DNA of 64,000 bases, taken from contig PABA01000232.1 in the NCBI GenBank assembly GCA_002699025.1, positions 1 through 64,000 of the forward strand, written 5' to 3'. The translations under genes and the position numbers were made by a program. The notes beneath the pieces were generated by a model. It did no database searches and was not told where the DNA came from. It was given only the letters and a program-made list of their open reading frames with translations. This document shows positions 20,515 through 28,485 of this stretch, in pieces (within the stretch, counting starts at the first letter, position 1; each line of letters opens with the position of its first letter). The DNA comes from Sandaracinus sp. (GTDB taxonomy: Bacteria > Myxococcota_A > Polyangia > Polyangiales > Houyiibacteriaceae).

Positions 20515-21306
20515 TCAATCGGGGACGGGCGCGAAGTGGTCCACCGGCCCGATGCCCTTCCCCACGCCGGGCGCCCGGCGGAGCGCCTCCGTGAGCCAGG
20601 CCTTCGCCCCGCGGATCGCCTCCTCGAGCGCCTCGCCCCGCGCCAGCCGCGCCGTGATCGCCGACGACGAGGTGCAGCCGGTGCCGTGCGTGTGCTTCGT
20701 GTCGACCCGCGGCGCCCGGAAACGCTCGACCCCCGCGCCCGTCGCCAGCACGTCGACGGCCTCGGCGCCGCCCTCCCCCACGTGGCCGCCCTTGACGAGC
20801 GCCGCCTTCGCGCCCCGGTCGAGGAGCGCCTTCGCCGCGTCCTCCGCCTGCGCGAGCGTCTCCACCGGCCGACCCACGAGCGCCGCCGCCTCGTGCGCGT
20901 TGGGGGTGACGAGCGCCGCCCGCGCGAGCAGCTTCGGGAAGGCCGCCCGCGCCGCCTCGTCCATCAGCGGCGCGCCGTGCTTGCTGATCATCACCGGGTC
21001 GACGACCAGCGGGAAGGCGAAGCCCGCCGCCATCTCCGCGACCGCCTCGACCACCGCCGCGCTCCCGAGCGCCCCCGTCTTTGCCGCGGCCGGGGGCACG
21101 TCTTCGAGCACGGCCTCGAGCTGCGCCCGCACCAGCTCCGGCGCCATCACCTCCACGGCGGAGACGCGCTGCGTGTTCTGCACCGTCAGCAGGGTGAGGA
21201 CCGAGGTCCCGTAGACCCTGTGCTGGTGGAAGGTCTTCAGATCCGCCTGGATGCCGGCGCCGCCGGAGGGATCGGAGCCGGCGATGGTGAGGGCGATGGC
21301 CGTCAT
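20515..21306 (-). CDS. thiD: Hydroxymethylpyrimidine (phosphate) kinase
   Basis: This 263-residue ribokinase-fold enzyme phosphorylates HMP and HMP-P in thiamine biosynthesis. Diagnostic segments are the N-terminal AGSDPSGGAGIQADLKTFH, PLVVDPVMISKHG, TPNAHEAAAL and the anion-hole motif HTHGTGCTSSSAI near residue 210. The length is normal for ThiD. It stands alone, with no other thi gene in the window. The ATG at 21306 begins the conserved MTAIALTIAGSDPSG reading. The divergent gene is the LysM/M23 protein, 78 bp away. Bifunctional (HMP and HMP-P) activity is the family norm and is assumed here. Confidence 0.95.
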   Translation of the reverse strand: MTAIALTIAGSDPSGGAGIQADLKTFHQHRVYGTSVLTLLTVQNTQRVSAVEVMAPELVRAQLEAVLEDVPPAAAKTGALGSAAVVEAVAEMAAGFAFPLVVDPVMISKHGAPLMDEAARAAFPKLLARAALVTPNAHEAAALVGRPVETLAQAEDAAKALLDRGAKAALVKGGHVGEGGAEAVDVLATGAGVERFRAPRVDTKHTHGTGCTSSSAITARLARGEALEEAIRGAKAWLTEALRRAPGVGKGIGPVDHFAPVPD

Positions 21307-21384
21307 GCCCCGACTCTGGCCTCGCCGTCCCCGCGCGCAAGCCCGCTGGCGAGCGCCCGCCGCGGGGGCTACCTTCGCCGGTCC

Positions 21385-22779
21385 GTGACGCGCCGCATCC
21401 CAGCGTCCAGCCTCGCGCCGGCGATCCTCGCGCTGCTCGCGCTCCTCGCCGCGTGCGACGAGCCGCCTCCGCCGCCGCAGCCGGTGGAGACCGAGCCGGC
21501 CGAGCCGGAGGCCCCGCCCGAGCCGGAGCCCGAGCCCTTCGTCGAGCACGCGCTCGAGGAGGGGCAGACCCTCTGGGACGTGGCGCGCTCTTACGACGTG
21601 AGCGTCGACGCGATCATGGAGTTCAACGAGCTCCGCCCGCGCGACGTGCGCCGCCTCTCGAAGGGGCGGGTCCTGCGCATCCCGGGCGTCGAGGAGGCCG
21701 TCGAGGTCTCGCGGGCCTACCAGCCGACGCCGGTCGAGGAGCTCCCCGAGCTCGAGGACGGCGCCTACCACGTGCTGCAGCCGGGCGAGACGCTCTGGGA
21801 CCTCGCGCACACCTACGAGAAGAGCATCGACGAGCTGATGGCGCGGAACGAGCTCGACGACGAGGCCGTGCGCGGGCTGCGGCCGGGGCGCGCGGTGATC
21901 ATCCCGGGCATCGAGCAGGACGACGTGCGCCAGGCCGAGGACGCGGCCGAGTCGCGGGGCATGCGGCACCGGGTGCGGCGCGGCGAGACCATCTGGGATC
22001 TGGCGCGCTCCTTCCGCGTGAGCGTCTCGGCGCTGATGGCGGCGAACCGCTTCTCGCCCCAGGACGCGCAGGCGCTCCGGGAGGGGCAGCAGATCTGGAT
22101 CCCCGGCGGCACCTGGGCGCATCGAGACGACTCGCCGCGGCTGACCCCGCGGCAGCGGCGGGCGCAGGCGCGGGCGCGGCGGCTGGGGCTCGGCACGCGG
22201 CAGGTGGCGCAGCGGCTGCTCCACGGACACGTGGAGGCGCGGTGGATCCGCGCGGCGGGAGGGCGGCGGCTGCCAGGGACGCTGCGGTGGCCGGTGACGA
22301 ACGGGCGCTTCGTGCGCGGCTACGGCTCGGGCGAGGGCAGCTACCACCTGGCCGTCGACATCACCGGCGACATCGGCTGGAACGTGCGGGCGGCGGCGCC
22401 GGGCATCGTGGCGTACTCGGGCGACGAGGTGCCGGGCTACGGGCACATGGTGCTGGTGGTGCACCCGGGCGGCTGGGTGACGATGTACGCGCACAACTCG
22501 ATCAACTTCGTGGTGGCGGGGGAGACCGTGCCGCGCGGAGCCGTGCTGGCGGAGCTCGGGAGCACCGGCATCAGCCGCGGGCCGCACGTGCACTTCGAGT
22601 TCATCCACGACGGGAAGAACTGCGACCCGGCGACGCTCTTCCGGCCGGGCGTGCGCCACGCGAGCCGGCTGGCGCGCATCCCGCGCGAGGTCTGGCGCGA
22701 CCCGGACGAGCCGCCCGAGGGCGTGCGCTGCGCCCGCCGCCGCCGCCACCCGCGCTCCCGCTGGGTGGTGAACGAGTAG
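21385..22779 (+). CDS. Lipoprotein with three LysM domains and an M23 peptidase domain
   Basis: This 464-residue envelope protein has a GTG start, a signal peptide ending in lipobox LAAC, and a Pro/Glu-rich linker. Three LysM peptidoglycan-binding modules follow (EEGQTLWDVARSYDVS, QPGETLWDLAHTYEKS, RRGETIWDLARSFRVS). The C-terminal LytM/M23 domain has YHLAVDI (His and Asp ligands) and GPHVHFEF (the HxH pair), so zinc binding looks intact. It could cut cross-links in peptidoglycan or act as an EnvC/NlpD-like amidase activator; the retained ligands favour an active endopeptidase. TACCTT ends 9 nt before the GTG at 21385. It ends in an Arg-rich tail. Confidence 0.9.
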   Translation: MTRRIPASSLAPAILALLALLAACDEPPPPPQPVETEPAEPEAPPEPEPEPFVEHALEEGQTLWDVARSYDVSVDAIMEFNELRPRDVRRLSKGRVLRIPGVEEAVEVSRAYQPTPVEELPELEDGAYHVLQPGETLWDLAHTYEKSIDELMARNELDDEAVRGLRPGRAVIIPGIEQDDVRQAEDAAESRGMRHRVRRGETIWDLARSFRVSVSALMAANRFSPQDAQALREGQQIWIPGGTWAHRDDSPRLTPRQRRAQARARRLGLGTRQVAQRLLHGHVEARWIRAAGGRRLPGTLRWPVTNGRFVRGYGSGEGSYHLAVDITGDIGWNVRAAAPGIVAYSGDEVPGYGHMVLVVHPGGWVTMYAHNSINFVVAGETVPRGAVLAELGSTGISRGPHVHFEFIHDGKNCDPATLFRPGVRHASRLARIPREVWRDPDEPPEGVRCARRRRHPRSRWVVNE

Positions 22780-22788
22780 GCGCGGCTT

Positions 22789-22819
22789 CGGCTGCGAGCT
22801 CCCCTTCGCGCCGCAGCCG
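22789..22819 (+). terminator. Possible terminator hairpin after the LysM/M23 gene
   Basis: CGGCTGCG / CGCAGCCG form an 8-bp stem with a 15-nt loop ten bases after the stop. There is no T-tract. Confidence 0.35.
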
Positions 22820-22866
22820 CTTCGATCCGGCACCAAGCTCGCGCGCCGCCTTCGGTCCAACCCTCC

Positions 22867-23346
22867 ATGCGCCGCGCCGCCACCGCTCTGCTCCTCGCCG
22901 CGCTGACCGCCTGCGACGGAGCGCCGCCCGCCCGTTCCCCCTCGGCGCGGCCGACGCGGCTCCCACCTACCGGGTGGCAGACCCGCTGCGTCGACTGGGT
23001 CCGGGTGGCGCTCGGCGAGATGGCGACCATCGAGCCCGCCCTCGCCCGCGCCCTCCCCCGCCCACGCCACGGCCCCGGCGGGCGCGAAGAGGTGGTCGTC
23101 GCCATGCACCCGCCGCACCACCCGGTGAACCTGCGCCTCGTGGTCGCGCGCTCTCCGAGCGACACGCCGGGGCCGTGGGAGCGCCACGTGGAGGTCTTCG
23201 ACGGGCGCGCGTTCCTGACGGCCCACCTCCGGGAGGCGAGCGGCGAGGCCGACCTCGTCCTCGACGGCTGGGAGGGACGCCCCGCGGACGCCGTGGCCAC
23301 CCGGCTCCAGCGCGCCGCCGAACGCTGCCTCGAGACGACGCCCTGA
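22867..23346 (+). CDS. Small predicted lipoprotein of unknown function
   Basis: This 159-residue protein has a short signal sequence with lipobox LTAC at about residue 16. An alpha/beta segment follows (EVVVAMHPPHHPVNLRLVVA, WERHVEVFDGRAFLTAHL) with no recognised domain. It is co-directional with the LysM/M23 gene 87 bp upstream and may share its transcript. Its stop and that of the convergent SLOG gene are separated by only GCGC, making the palindrome TGAGCGCTCA (23344-23353). The start is the ATG opening the signal peptide; no clear -10 or Shine-Dalgarno is visible. Confidence 0.7.
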   Translation: MRRAATALLLAALTACDGAPPARSPSARPTRLPPTGWQTRCVDWVRVALGEMATIEPALARALPRPRHGPGGREEVVVAMHPPHHPVNLRLVVARSPSDTPGPWERHVEVFDGRAFLTAHLREASGEADLVLDGWEGRPADAVATRLQRAAERCLETTP

Positions 23347-23350
23347 GCGC

Positions 23351-23833
23351 TCAAGCGATCGACAGGAGCGCCTCTTCCACGGCGTCTTCCGCCGTCGACG
23401 CGCGGATCAGATCCGGCGCGTCGAGGACCCACCCGCGGAGCAGCACCACCGGCTTGCCGAGCTTCCGCGCCAGGGCGATCTCGCTGAGGGTGCCCCAGCC
23501 GCCGGCGATGGCGATGAGGGCGTGGGAGGCGCAGGCGTTGACGTAGTTGCGGCCATCGCCGAGGCCCGTGAAGAGCGCGACGGAGAGGTGCGCGTTGGGC
23601 GGCGACTCGGTGGCGTCCCGGCCGGGCAGGAGCCCGAGCACGAGGCCCCCCTCGGCCGCCGCGCCGCGGCTCGCGGCCTCCATCACGCCCCCGCGCCCGC
23701 CAGAGAGCAGGATCGCGTGGCGCCGAGCGAGCAGGCGCCCGACGTCTTCGGCGAGGGCCGCTTCTTCGGGGCCGCACTCGGCGCCCCCCATGACGCCGAC
23801 GATGGGGCGCCGGGCGAGAGGAGGCTCGGTCAT
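23351..23833 (-). CDS. SLOG-family (TIGR00725-like) nucleotide-binding protein
   Basis: This 160-residue Rossmann-type protein matches the SLOG superfamily group annotated as TIGR00725 or molybdenum-cofactor-carrier-like. Motifs are IVGVMGGAECGPEEAALAED at the N-terminus, LSGGRGGVMEAASRGA (residues 43-58) and AGGWGTLSEIALARKLGKP near 110-128. These glycine loops bind nucleotide-sugar or nucleotide ligands. The PGGxGTxxE motif of LOG phosphoribohydrolases is replaced by AGGWGTLSE, so cytokinin-riboside-type activity is uncertain. TAGCAT lies exactly 6 nt upstream of the ATG at 23833, indicating a leaderless mRNA. It is convergent with the small lipoprotein gene. Confidence 0.85.
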   Translation of the reverse strand: MTEPPLARRPIVGVMGGAECGPEEAALAEDVGRLLARRHAILLSGGRGGVMEAASRGAAAEGGLVLGLLPGRDATESPPNAHLSVALFTGLGDGRNYVNACASHALIAIAGGWGTLSEIALARKLGKPVVLLRGWVLDAPDLIRASTAEDAVEEALLSIA

Positions 23834-23839
23834 GACGCG

Positions 23840-23845
23840 ATGCTA
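23840..23845 (-). promoter_or_regulatory. -10 element TAGCAT of a leaderless gene
   Basis: Minus-strand TAGCAT is separated by 6 nt from the ATG at 23833. It is identical in sequence and spacing to the element before the YbjQ-domain gene at 26240-26245. Confidence 0.55.
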
Positions 23846-23914
23846 CCGCGCCGCCCGGAGCCGGGGCGACGATGCCCGGCTTCGCCCCCCGGGTCCCGAC
23901 TGGACCCGAGCTGA

Positions 23915-23920
23915 TAGGCT
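23915..23920 (+). promoter_or_regulatory. -10 element TAGGCT of a leaderless gene
   Basis: TAGGCT is separated by 6 nt from the ATG at 23927. Confidence 0.55.
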
Positions 23921-23926
23921 GCCGCC

Positions 23927-24742
23927 ATGCGGTTGGGTTGGGCGATCGGTTGCGTCGTGCTGGCGCTCGGGGCGATGGCGTGCGGGGACGACGACGAGGT
24001 CGCCGTAGACGCGGGGCGGGACGCGAGCGTGGACGGCGGCGGAGTAGACGCCGGCGGCGTGGACGGCGGCGAGCCGGAAGACGCCGGTGAGGTCGACGCG
24101 AGCGCGGACGACGCCGGCACGGACGGCGGACCCACCGACGCGGGCTCGGACGCCGGCTCCGAGGACGCTGGCACCGACGCAGGTGCGGAGGACGCCGGCC
24201 CCATCGTCGGCGGAGACTGCGCGAGCCCGGCCGACTGCGAGGGGCGGCCCTGCGTCGAGCTCGTGCCGGGCGGCTGGCGCGTCTGCGAAGACGACATCCC
24301 GGAGGCGACGAGCTGCACCGGCTCCGAGCTCGACGAGTGCTGCGAGACCGCCGACTGCAGCGAAGGGGCCTGCTACGAGGCGCCCGTCGTGCCCTTCTGC
24401 GGCGGCATCCTGCCCGCGCCGCGGAACGTCTGCGCGAGCGACCTCTGCGAGAACGACGGCGACTGCACCGGCGCGGCGAACCGCGTCTGCCTGCCGGCGA
24501 ACGTGCTGGACCGGCCCGTGCGGAGCTGCTTCTTCGCGAGCTGCCGCCAGGACGACGACTGCAGCGCCGAGGCCAACGGGCGCTGCATGCCCGTGCGGGA
24601 CCCGTGCTGCGGCAACTGGTCGGCGCTGACCTGCGTGTACGACGACGGGTGCCGGACGAACGCCGACTGCCCCGGCGGCCACTGCCGCGTGAACGGCGAT
24701 CGGGCCGAGTGCGCGGAGGGTCCTCCGATCTGTCCCGCCTGA
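23927..24742 (+). CDS. Cys-rich lipoprotein with an Asp/Ala/Gly linker
   Basis: This 271-residue lipoprotein has the lipobox MAC near residue 19 followed by GDDDEV. A linker of about 65 residues made of V-D-A-G / D-A-G-T-D type repeats comes next, then a C-terminal half with about 20 cysteines in D-C-x-G and D-D-D-C motifs (CASPADCEGRPCVEL, CENDGDCTGAANRVC, CRQDDDCSAEANGRC). Such modules are typical of myxobacterial surface proteins and probably form disulfides after export. No enzymatic signature is present. TAGGCT sits 6 nt before the ATG, so translation is likely leaderless. Confidence 0.85.
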   Translation: MRLGWAIGCVVLALGAMACGDDDEVAVDAGRDASVDGGGVDAGGVDGGEPEDAGEVDASADDAGTDGGPTDAGSDAGSEDAGTDAGAEDAGPIVGGDCASPADCEGRPCVELVPGGWRVCEDDIPEATSCTGSELDECCETADCSEGACYEAPVVPFCGGILPAPRNVCASDLCENDGDCTGAANRVCLPANVLDRPVRSCFFASCRQDDDCSAEANGRCMPVRDPCCGNWSALTCVYDDGCRTNADCPGGHCRVNGDRAECAEGPPICPA

Positions 24743-24752
24743 GGGGCCCCAC

Positions 24753-24812
24753 GTGCCGGTGCCCATGCCCGCCGATGCCCGTGCCCGTGCCCCTGCCCGT
24801 GCCCCTGCCCGC
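24753..24812. repeat. GTGCCC/TGCCCG hexamer repeats
   Basis: About ten imperfect hexamers (GTGCCG, GTGCCC, ATGCCC, CTGCCC) follow the lipoprotein stop at once. The same family, on the other strand, is at 95-118, and again at 26267-26303. Confidence 0.75.
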
Positions 24813-24940
24813 CTCGACCGCGAAGGGGCGAGAGTGGAGGCAGGCGGGCGAAGCGCCCCCGTTTCGCGCGTCGGCCTCGCCGATCCGAATGGGCAACGGC
24901 AAGCGCACGGCCTTCGACCCGAACGACCCGAAGCAAGAGC

Positions 24941-24957
24941 CTGCGCCGTCGGCGCAG
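24941..24957 (-). terminator. Hairpin after the YbjQ-domain gene
   Basis: CTGCGCC-GTC-GGCGCAG is a perfect 7-bp stem with a 3-nt loop, ten bases past the stop of the minus-strand gene. Confidence 0.45.
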
Positions 24958-24967
24958 ACAGGGGTCG

Positions 24968-26233
24968 TCAGCCGAAGGCTTCGATGAGCGCGGGGATCAG
25001 GCCTGCGCAGCACATCAGGATCATCACGAAGAGCGCGATGATGCAGCCGAGCGCTTGGTTGCCCGCCGTGCCCACGCCCCGCCGCGCGACCCCCATCGGC
25101 GCCACGCGCGAGCCGAGCGTCTGCACGCTGTCCGCCGCGTCCGTGCTCGCCTTGTCGAGGATGAGCGCCTGCGGGATGAGCTGCGGCGAGTGCGGCTTCA
25201 TGCTCTCCGGCGCGCGCTTCACGGCGGTCCCGATGGCGACGATCTCCACGAGCCCCTGCGAGATCTCCCGGATCTCGAGCCGCGTCGACATCACCCGCTC
25301 GGCGCCGAGCTGCTGCGCCTCCTGCCGGATGAGCTCGAGGCAGTTCTCCCGCGCCTCGTAGATCAGCCGCGTCACCTCCGGCAGCTCGCCGCGCTGGACG
25401 CTCTTGAAGAGCGCGCCGATGCCCGCCGCCACGCCGAGCGAATACACGCTCGTCGCCATCACGATCTGGTGCGGCACGAAGCCGATCTGCGCGAGGTTCC
25501 AGAGCTCCTCGCCCGAGAGCTCGGAGGTGACGACCTGGTGCTCCGGCACCGCCCCCTGCGAGAGGGTCGGGTGGAAGGAGGAGGTGCCCGTGAGCAGCAG
25601 CTCCACCGTGCCCGGGCCGTAGGGGAGCATGCGGATCTGCGTGTCCACGACCGCGTTCGCGCCGTAGCCCGCCGCCTCCTGGCGCAGCCGCTGGAGCGCC
25701 GTGTGGCGGATGGAGTTGTACATGGACGAGTACTCCTTCACCTCGCCGCGGGCGAGCGTGCGGAAGGAGCCCATGACGCCTCGCCCGATGCCGAGCGCGT
25801 AGGCGATGTTGCCCATGGAGAAGCGGACCGGCTGGTAGCCCGCGTCGAGCTGGCAGTAGAGGCCGATGCCCGAGGCCGCCGTGGAGAAGAAGCGGTGCTG
25901 CCCGCCCGGCTGGTAGGGGTGGACGCCCGTGCCCTGGGAGAGGAACTCCGTGAAGCCCGCCAGGCGCCCGAGCTTCGTGGAGACGCCCGTGACGCCGATG
26001 GCCCCGTCGCGCTGGGCCTCCTGCTCCATGCGCTCGATGGCCTTGTGCCGCCCCTCGCTGATGAGGTCGGTGATCTGGCGGACCTCGCCGCCCGCGAAGG
26101 TGCGCCCCATGGCCCCGAGCCCACCGGCCAGGCCGATGGAGACCACGCTGTTGCCCACCACGATCTCACCCGGCGTGAGCCCCTTCTGCGAGAGACAGAA
26201 GATCTCGTTGCCACTCATCCCGGAGATGTGCAT
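24968..26233 (-). CDS. Three-repeat YbjQ (DUF74) domain protein with a C-terminal membrane anchor
   Basis: This 421-residue protein contains three tandem YbjQ/DUF74 'heavy-metal-binding' type domains. Each has the hallmark 'G(E/Q)IV...NSVVSIGLAGG...ITDLI.E.R..A..RM..EA...GA' pattern, at about residues 15-115, 125-215 and 230-340. The C-terminus carries one hydrophobic helix (ALGCIIALFVMILMCCAGLI). YbjQ is normally a single pentamer-forming domain of about 105 residues, so a three-domain chain is an expansion. The metal-binding name is historical and activity is unproven. TAGCAT lies 6 nt before the ATG at 26233, so the leaderless start MHISGM is preferred to the internal methionine. Confidence 0.87.
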   Translation of the reverse strand: MHISGMSGNEIFCLSQKGLTPGEIVVGNSVVSIGLAGGLGAMGRTFAGGEVRQITDLISEGRHKAIERMEQEAQRDGAIGVTGVSTKLGRLAGFTEFLSQGTGVHPYQPGGQHRFFSTAASGIGLYCQLDAGYQPVRFSMGNIAYALGIGRGVMGSFRTLARGEVKEYSSMYNSIRHTALQRLRQEAAGYGANAVVDTQIRMLPYGPGTVELLLTGTSSFHPTLSQGAVPEHQVVTSELSGEELWNLAQIGFVPHQIVMATSVYSLGVAAGIGALFKSVQRGELPEVTRLIYEARENCLELIRQEAQQLGAERVMSTRLEIREISQGLVEIVAIGTAVKRAPESMKPHSPQLIPQALILDKASTDAADSVQTLGSRVAPMGVARRGVGTAGNQALGCIIALFVMILMCCAGLIPALIEAFG

Positions 26234-26578
26234 CGGGCGATGCTAATCGATCCCGAGCCCCCCCGGCCCTGCATGCCCTGCCCATGCCCATTCCCCTGCC
26301 CGCCGGGCCCCCGAGTCACGTCCTCGAGATGGCCCCTCCGATGAGAATCCACGGGGAGCCGAGGACCGGGACGGCGCGAGCCCGAGTCGCCTCCCGCGAC
26401 GCCGACCCCGCGCGCCGCTCCGCCCCCACGTCGCCGACCCAGAGCCGGCCCCGCGTTCCCCCGAGCTCCGCCCCACCCCTTCGGCCCGCGCCTCGCTCCT
26501 CCGCGCCCTCCATCACCGCGTTTCCCCCGCCGCCACCGAGCGATCCGCGCCTTTGCAACGAAACCGTCTCCCCTTCGC
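26234..26578. other. Gene-free region upstream of the tRNA genes
   Basis: It holds the YbjQ gene promoter (TAGCAT at 26240-26245) and a run of TGCCC-type hexamers at 26267-26303. The remainder is pyrimidine-biased sequence with no gene that I can support. Confidence 0.5.
26240..26245 (-). promoter_or_regulatory. -10 element TAGCAT of a leaderless gene
   Basis: Minus-strand TAGCAT is 6 nt from the ATG at 26233. Confidence 0.55.
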
Positions 26579-26606
26579 TTGACAGGTCGAAGCCCCTGGC
26601 TATAGT
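26579..26606 (+). promoter_or_regulatory. Strong sigma-70-type promoter for the tRNA genes
   Basis: TTGACA (26579-26584), a 16-bp spacer and TATAGT (26601-26606) form a near-consensus promoter. Transcription should start near 26613, eight bases before the first tRNA. Confidence 0.85.
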
Positions 26607-26620
26607 CCGCCTCACCTCGT

Positions 26621-26697
<77 letters not shown>

Positions 26698-26702
26698 AAT
26701 CG

Positions 26703-26729
26703 AAACGCCGCACCAATCGGGCGGCGTTT
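26703..26729 (+). terminator. Terminator after the first initiator tRNA
   Basis: AAACGCCGC / GCGGCGTTT is a perfect 9-bp stem with a 9-nt loop beginning six bases after the tRNA. The trailing T-run is short, so read-through into copy 2 is possible. Confidence 0.7.
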
Positions 26730-26783
26730 GGCTTCTGGGGCTCCCGAGAGGGACCCCCGAAGCCGCCGAAAAACACACCTCAT

Positions 26784-26860
<77 letters not shown>

Positions 26861-27207
26861 CGAAGAAGCGCCGCAATCTGAATGGGTTGCGGCGCTTTGT
26901 TTTCCCGTCACCGATCGTCGCCCTTTCCGGTCGTTGACGTGAGCCGGCGCGGAAAGCGCCAGCGCCGTCACCAAGCGAAGCTGCCCCGCCGGGTTAGACG
27001 ACGAGGAGATGTATGGGTCCGTGCTCTGCCGCGAGTGATGTCCGCGCCTGGATCGCCTTCATGGAGTGCCCGGCGCGGTTCGCCTGGCTCGCCACTGACC
27101 GTCGACCGATCGCGTGGTGACCGAGCTCCCGCTGCACGATCCGCAGCTGCCGCTTGTACGCGTCCAGGTACTTGCCGAAGGTCTCGTCCTGGGAGAACAT
27201 CAAGCCC
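26861..27207. other. Region between the tRNA terminator and the defence operon
   Basis: Beyond the terminator at 26866-26902 I see no gene that I can support. Short open frames exist on both strands, for instance a minus-strand peptide with DETFGKYLDAYKRQLRIVQ. None has a ribosome-binding site or a recognisable family. The stretch may be debris at the edge of the island. Confidence 0.4.
26866..26902 (+). terminator. Rho-independent terminator of the tRNA unit
   Basis: AAGCGCCGCAA / TTGCGGCGCTT is an 11-bp perfect stem with a 10-nt loop followed by TGTTTT, a good intrinsic terminator. Confidence 0.88.
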
Positions 27208-27387
27208 GTGAACTCTCTCGCCGAGTCGCTGCAGCTCAAGCTGGAGAACTGTGCCCACCGGGCGCTCGTGCCTTTGGAGACCAAGAGGGACTTCCTCGAG
27301 GTGTCGGCCGAGATCGTCGAGAGGGTCGACCCGATCTTCTACTCGGACCCGCAGACGGCGGCGACTAGGGCGCTCGGGCTGAAGTGA
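27208..27387 (+). CDS. Small ORF translationally coupled to the HNH gene
   Basis: This ORF of 59 residues (GTG at 27208; 77 residues if the TTG at 27154 is used) reads VNSLAESLQLKLENCAHRAL ... VDPIFYSDPQTAATRALGLK. It contains no recognised domain but is helix-forming and not low-complexity. GGGAG lies 11 nt before the GTG. Its TGA overlaps the GTG of the next gene by four bases (GTGA), the classic sign of coupled translation; this is the main reason for accepting it. It may be a genuine first operon gene or the tail of a truncated one. Confidence 0.45.
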   Translation: MNSLAESLQLKLENCAHRALVPLETKRDFLEVSAEIVERVDPIFYSDPQTAATRALGLK

Positions 27388-28460
27388 GCGACCCGGTATA
27401 CGACTACGAAGAGGCCGCCCACCACCTCCGGGTGTCCGTCGAGTTCCTGCGTTACTGCACCGCGCGCCGGCTCAAGCCTGGCGGCAGGCTGCTCAAGGAG
27501 GAATCAACTGGGCACTTCCGGAAGTCCGAGCTGGATGACTTCAATGACCACCTCTGGCAGGAGTGGAAGGAACGAACAATTCCGGATGAGGTGACCCGAG
27601 AACTGAACCGGGAGAGCCAAGGCCGCTGCGGCCACTGCCGCCGAACGACGGAGCGAACGAAGCGCGCGCACATCGATCGCAAAGACCTGGAACGTAAGAA
27701 AGCCCCGTACAAGGGGTGGTGCCAGCACCCACACAACCTGATTCGGCTCTGCGGCGAGTGCCACGACCGCTACGACCACCCGCGCGGCACTGACTCGATC
27801 GATCACGCCGCAATCAAGGATTCGAAGCAAAAGTGCCTCGCTTACCTCATGTCAGCAGTTGATCTTGAGGTCGAGCGGCGCCGAATGCTCCGCGACGTGG
27901 CTGACCAGATCCGAGCAGATGCTCGGAAGACCTACGGAGCGATGCCGTTCATGCAGACGGCGCCCACCGAACGCCTGGTGCAGGCTCTCACCGCAACCAC
28001 CGGGTCATTCGGGGTTGATGTGAGCTCGATCGACACAGGTGGCGGCGCCGAGGCGTTGACGGCGTTGGGTGGCAGTCTCGGCTTTACATCTCCCCTCGCC
28101 GCCGCCCAGGTGCGTGCGTACGCCCACGAGGTCCAGACCGGAGACCAGGTCGAGGAGGGCGAGGAATGGAAGTACATCGAGATCCCCCCCGAGCCCGGCA
28201 TCTGCGCATCTCACGACGGCAACTGTGCGTGCATCGACTCCTACACCTGCCTGGACTGTGGAGAGGTCGGTTACACCGGCGAAGAACCCACTGCCGTAGT
28301 CGAGGATGAGAACGGCCTGCTGATTCCATGGTTTGAGGACGCTCGCGGCGACTCTAACCCTCTTACCTGCGAGGAGTGCGGCAGCTCGAACCTCGAAGTC
28401 GAGTTCGAGGAATACTGTTCCTACTGCAAGGATCGTTGGGCGCGGCTGGATGACGAATAG
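27384..28460 (+). CDS. HTH-HNH-zinc-ribbon protein, likely DNA-cleaving defence partner
   Basis: This 358-residue protein starts with a MerR/excisionase-type helix-turn-helix (YDYEEAAHHLRVSVEFLRYC, ending FRKSELDDF, about residues 5-55). An HNH-type endonuclease core follows, with C82-x2-C85, a central AHIDRKD, HPHNLIRLC, and C123-x2-C126-H127, so the zinc knuckle and His-Asn framework are present. A helical middle leads to two C-terminal zinc ribbons (YTCLDCGEVGY; CEECGSSNLE...CSYC). GC content is lower than in host genes. It sits four bases into the preceding ORF and 25 nt before the AvcD-type deaminase, so they are co-transcribed. A DNA-targeting effector or regulator within a defence operon is inferred; I know of no named family with this exact order. 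Confidence 0.75.
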   Translation: MSDPVYDYEEAAHHLRVSVEFLRYCTARRLKPGGRLLKEESTGHFRKSELDDFNDHLWQEWKERTIPDEVTRELNRESQGRCGHCRRTTERTKRAHIDRKDLERKKAPYKGWCQHPHNLIRLCGECHDRYDHPRGTDSIDHAAIKDSKQKCLAYLMSAVDLEVERRRMLRDVADQIRADARKTYGAMPFMQTAPTERLVQALTATTGSFGVDVSSIDTGGGAEALTALGGSLGFTSPLAAAQVRAYAHEVQTGDQVEEGEEWKYIEIPPEPGICASHDGNCACIDSYTCLDCGEVGYTGEEPTAVVEDENGLLIPWFEDARGDSNPLTCEECGSSNLEVEFEEYCSYCKDRWARLDDE

Positions 28461-28485
28461 CTAAGGACCCGGCAGGGGGGGACGA

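Noticed and set aside
26994-27284. Minus-strand reading frame of 96 residues with an AYKRQLRIVQREL helix
   Set aside because: No ribosome-binding site and no family match. It overlaps the coupled ORF on the other strand, so I left it as unassigned debris.
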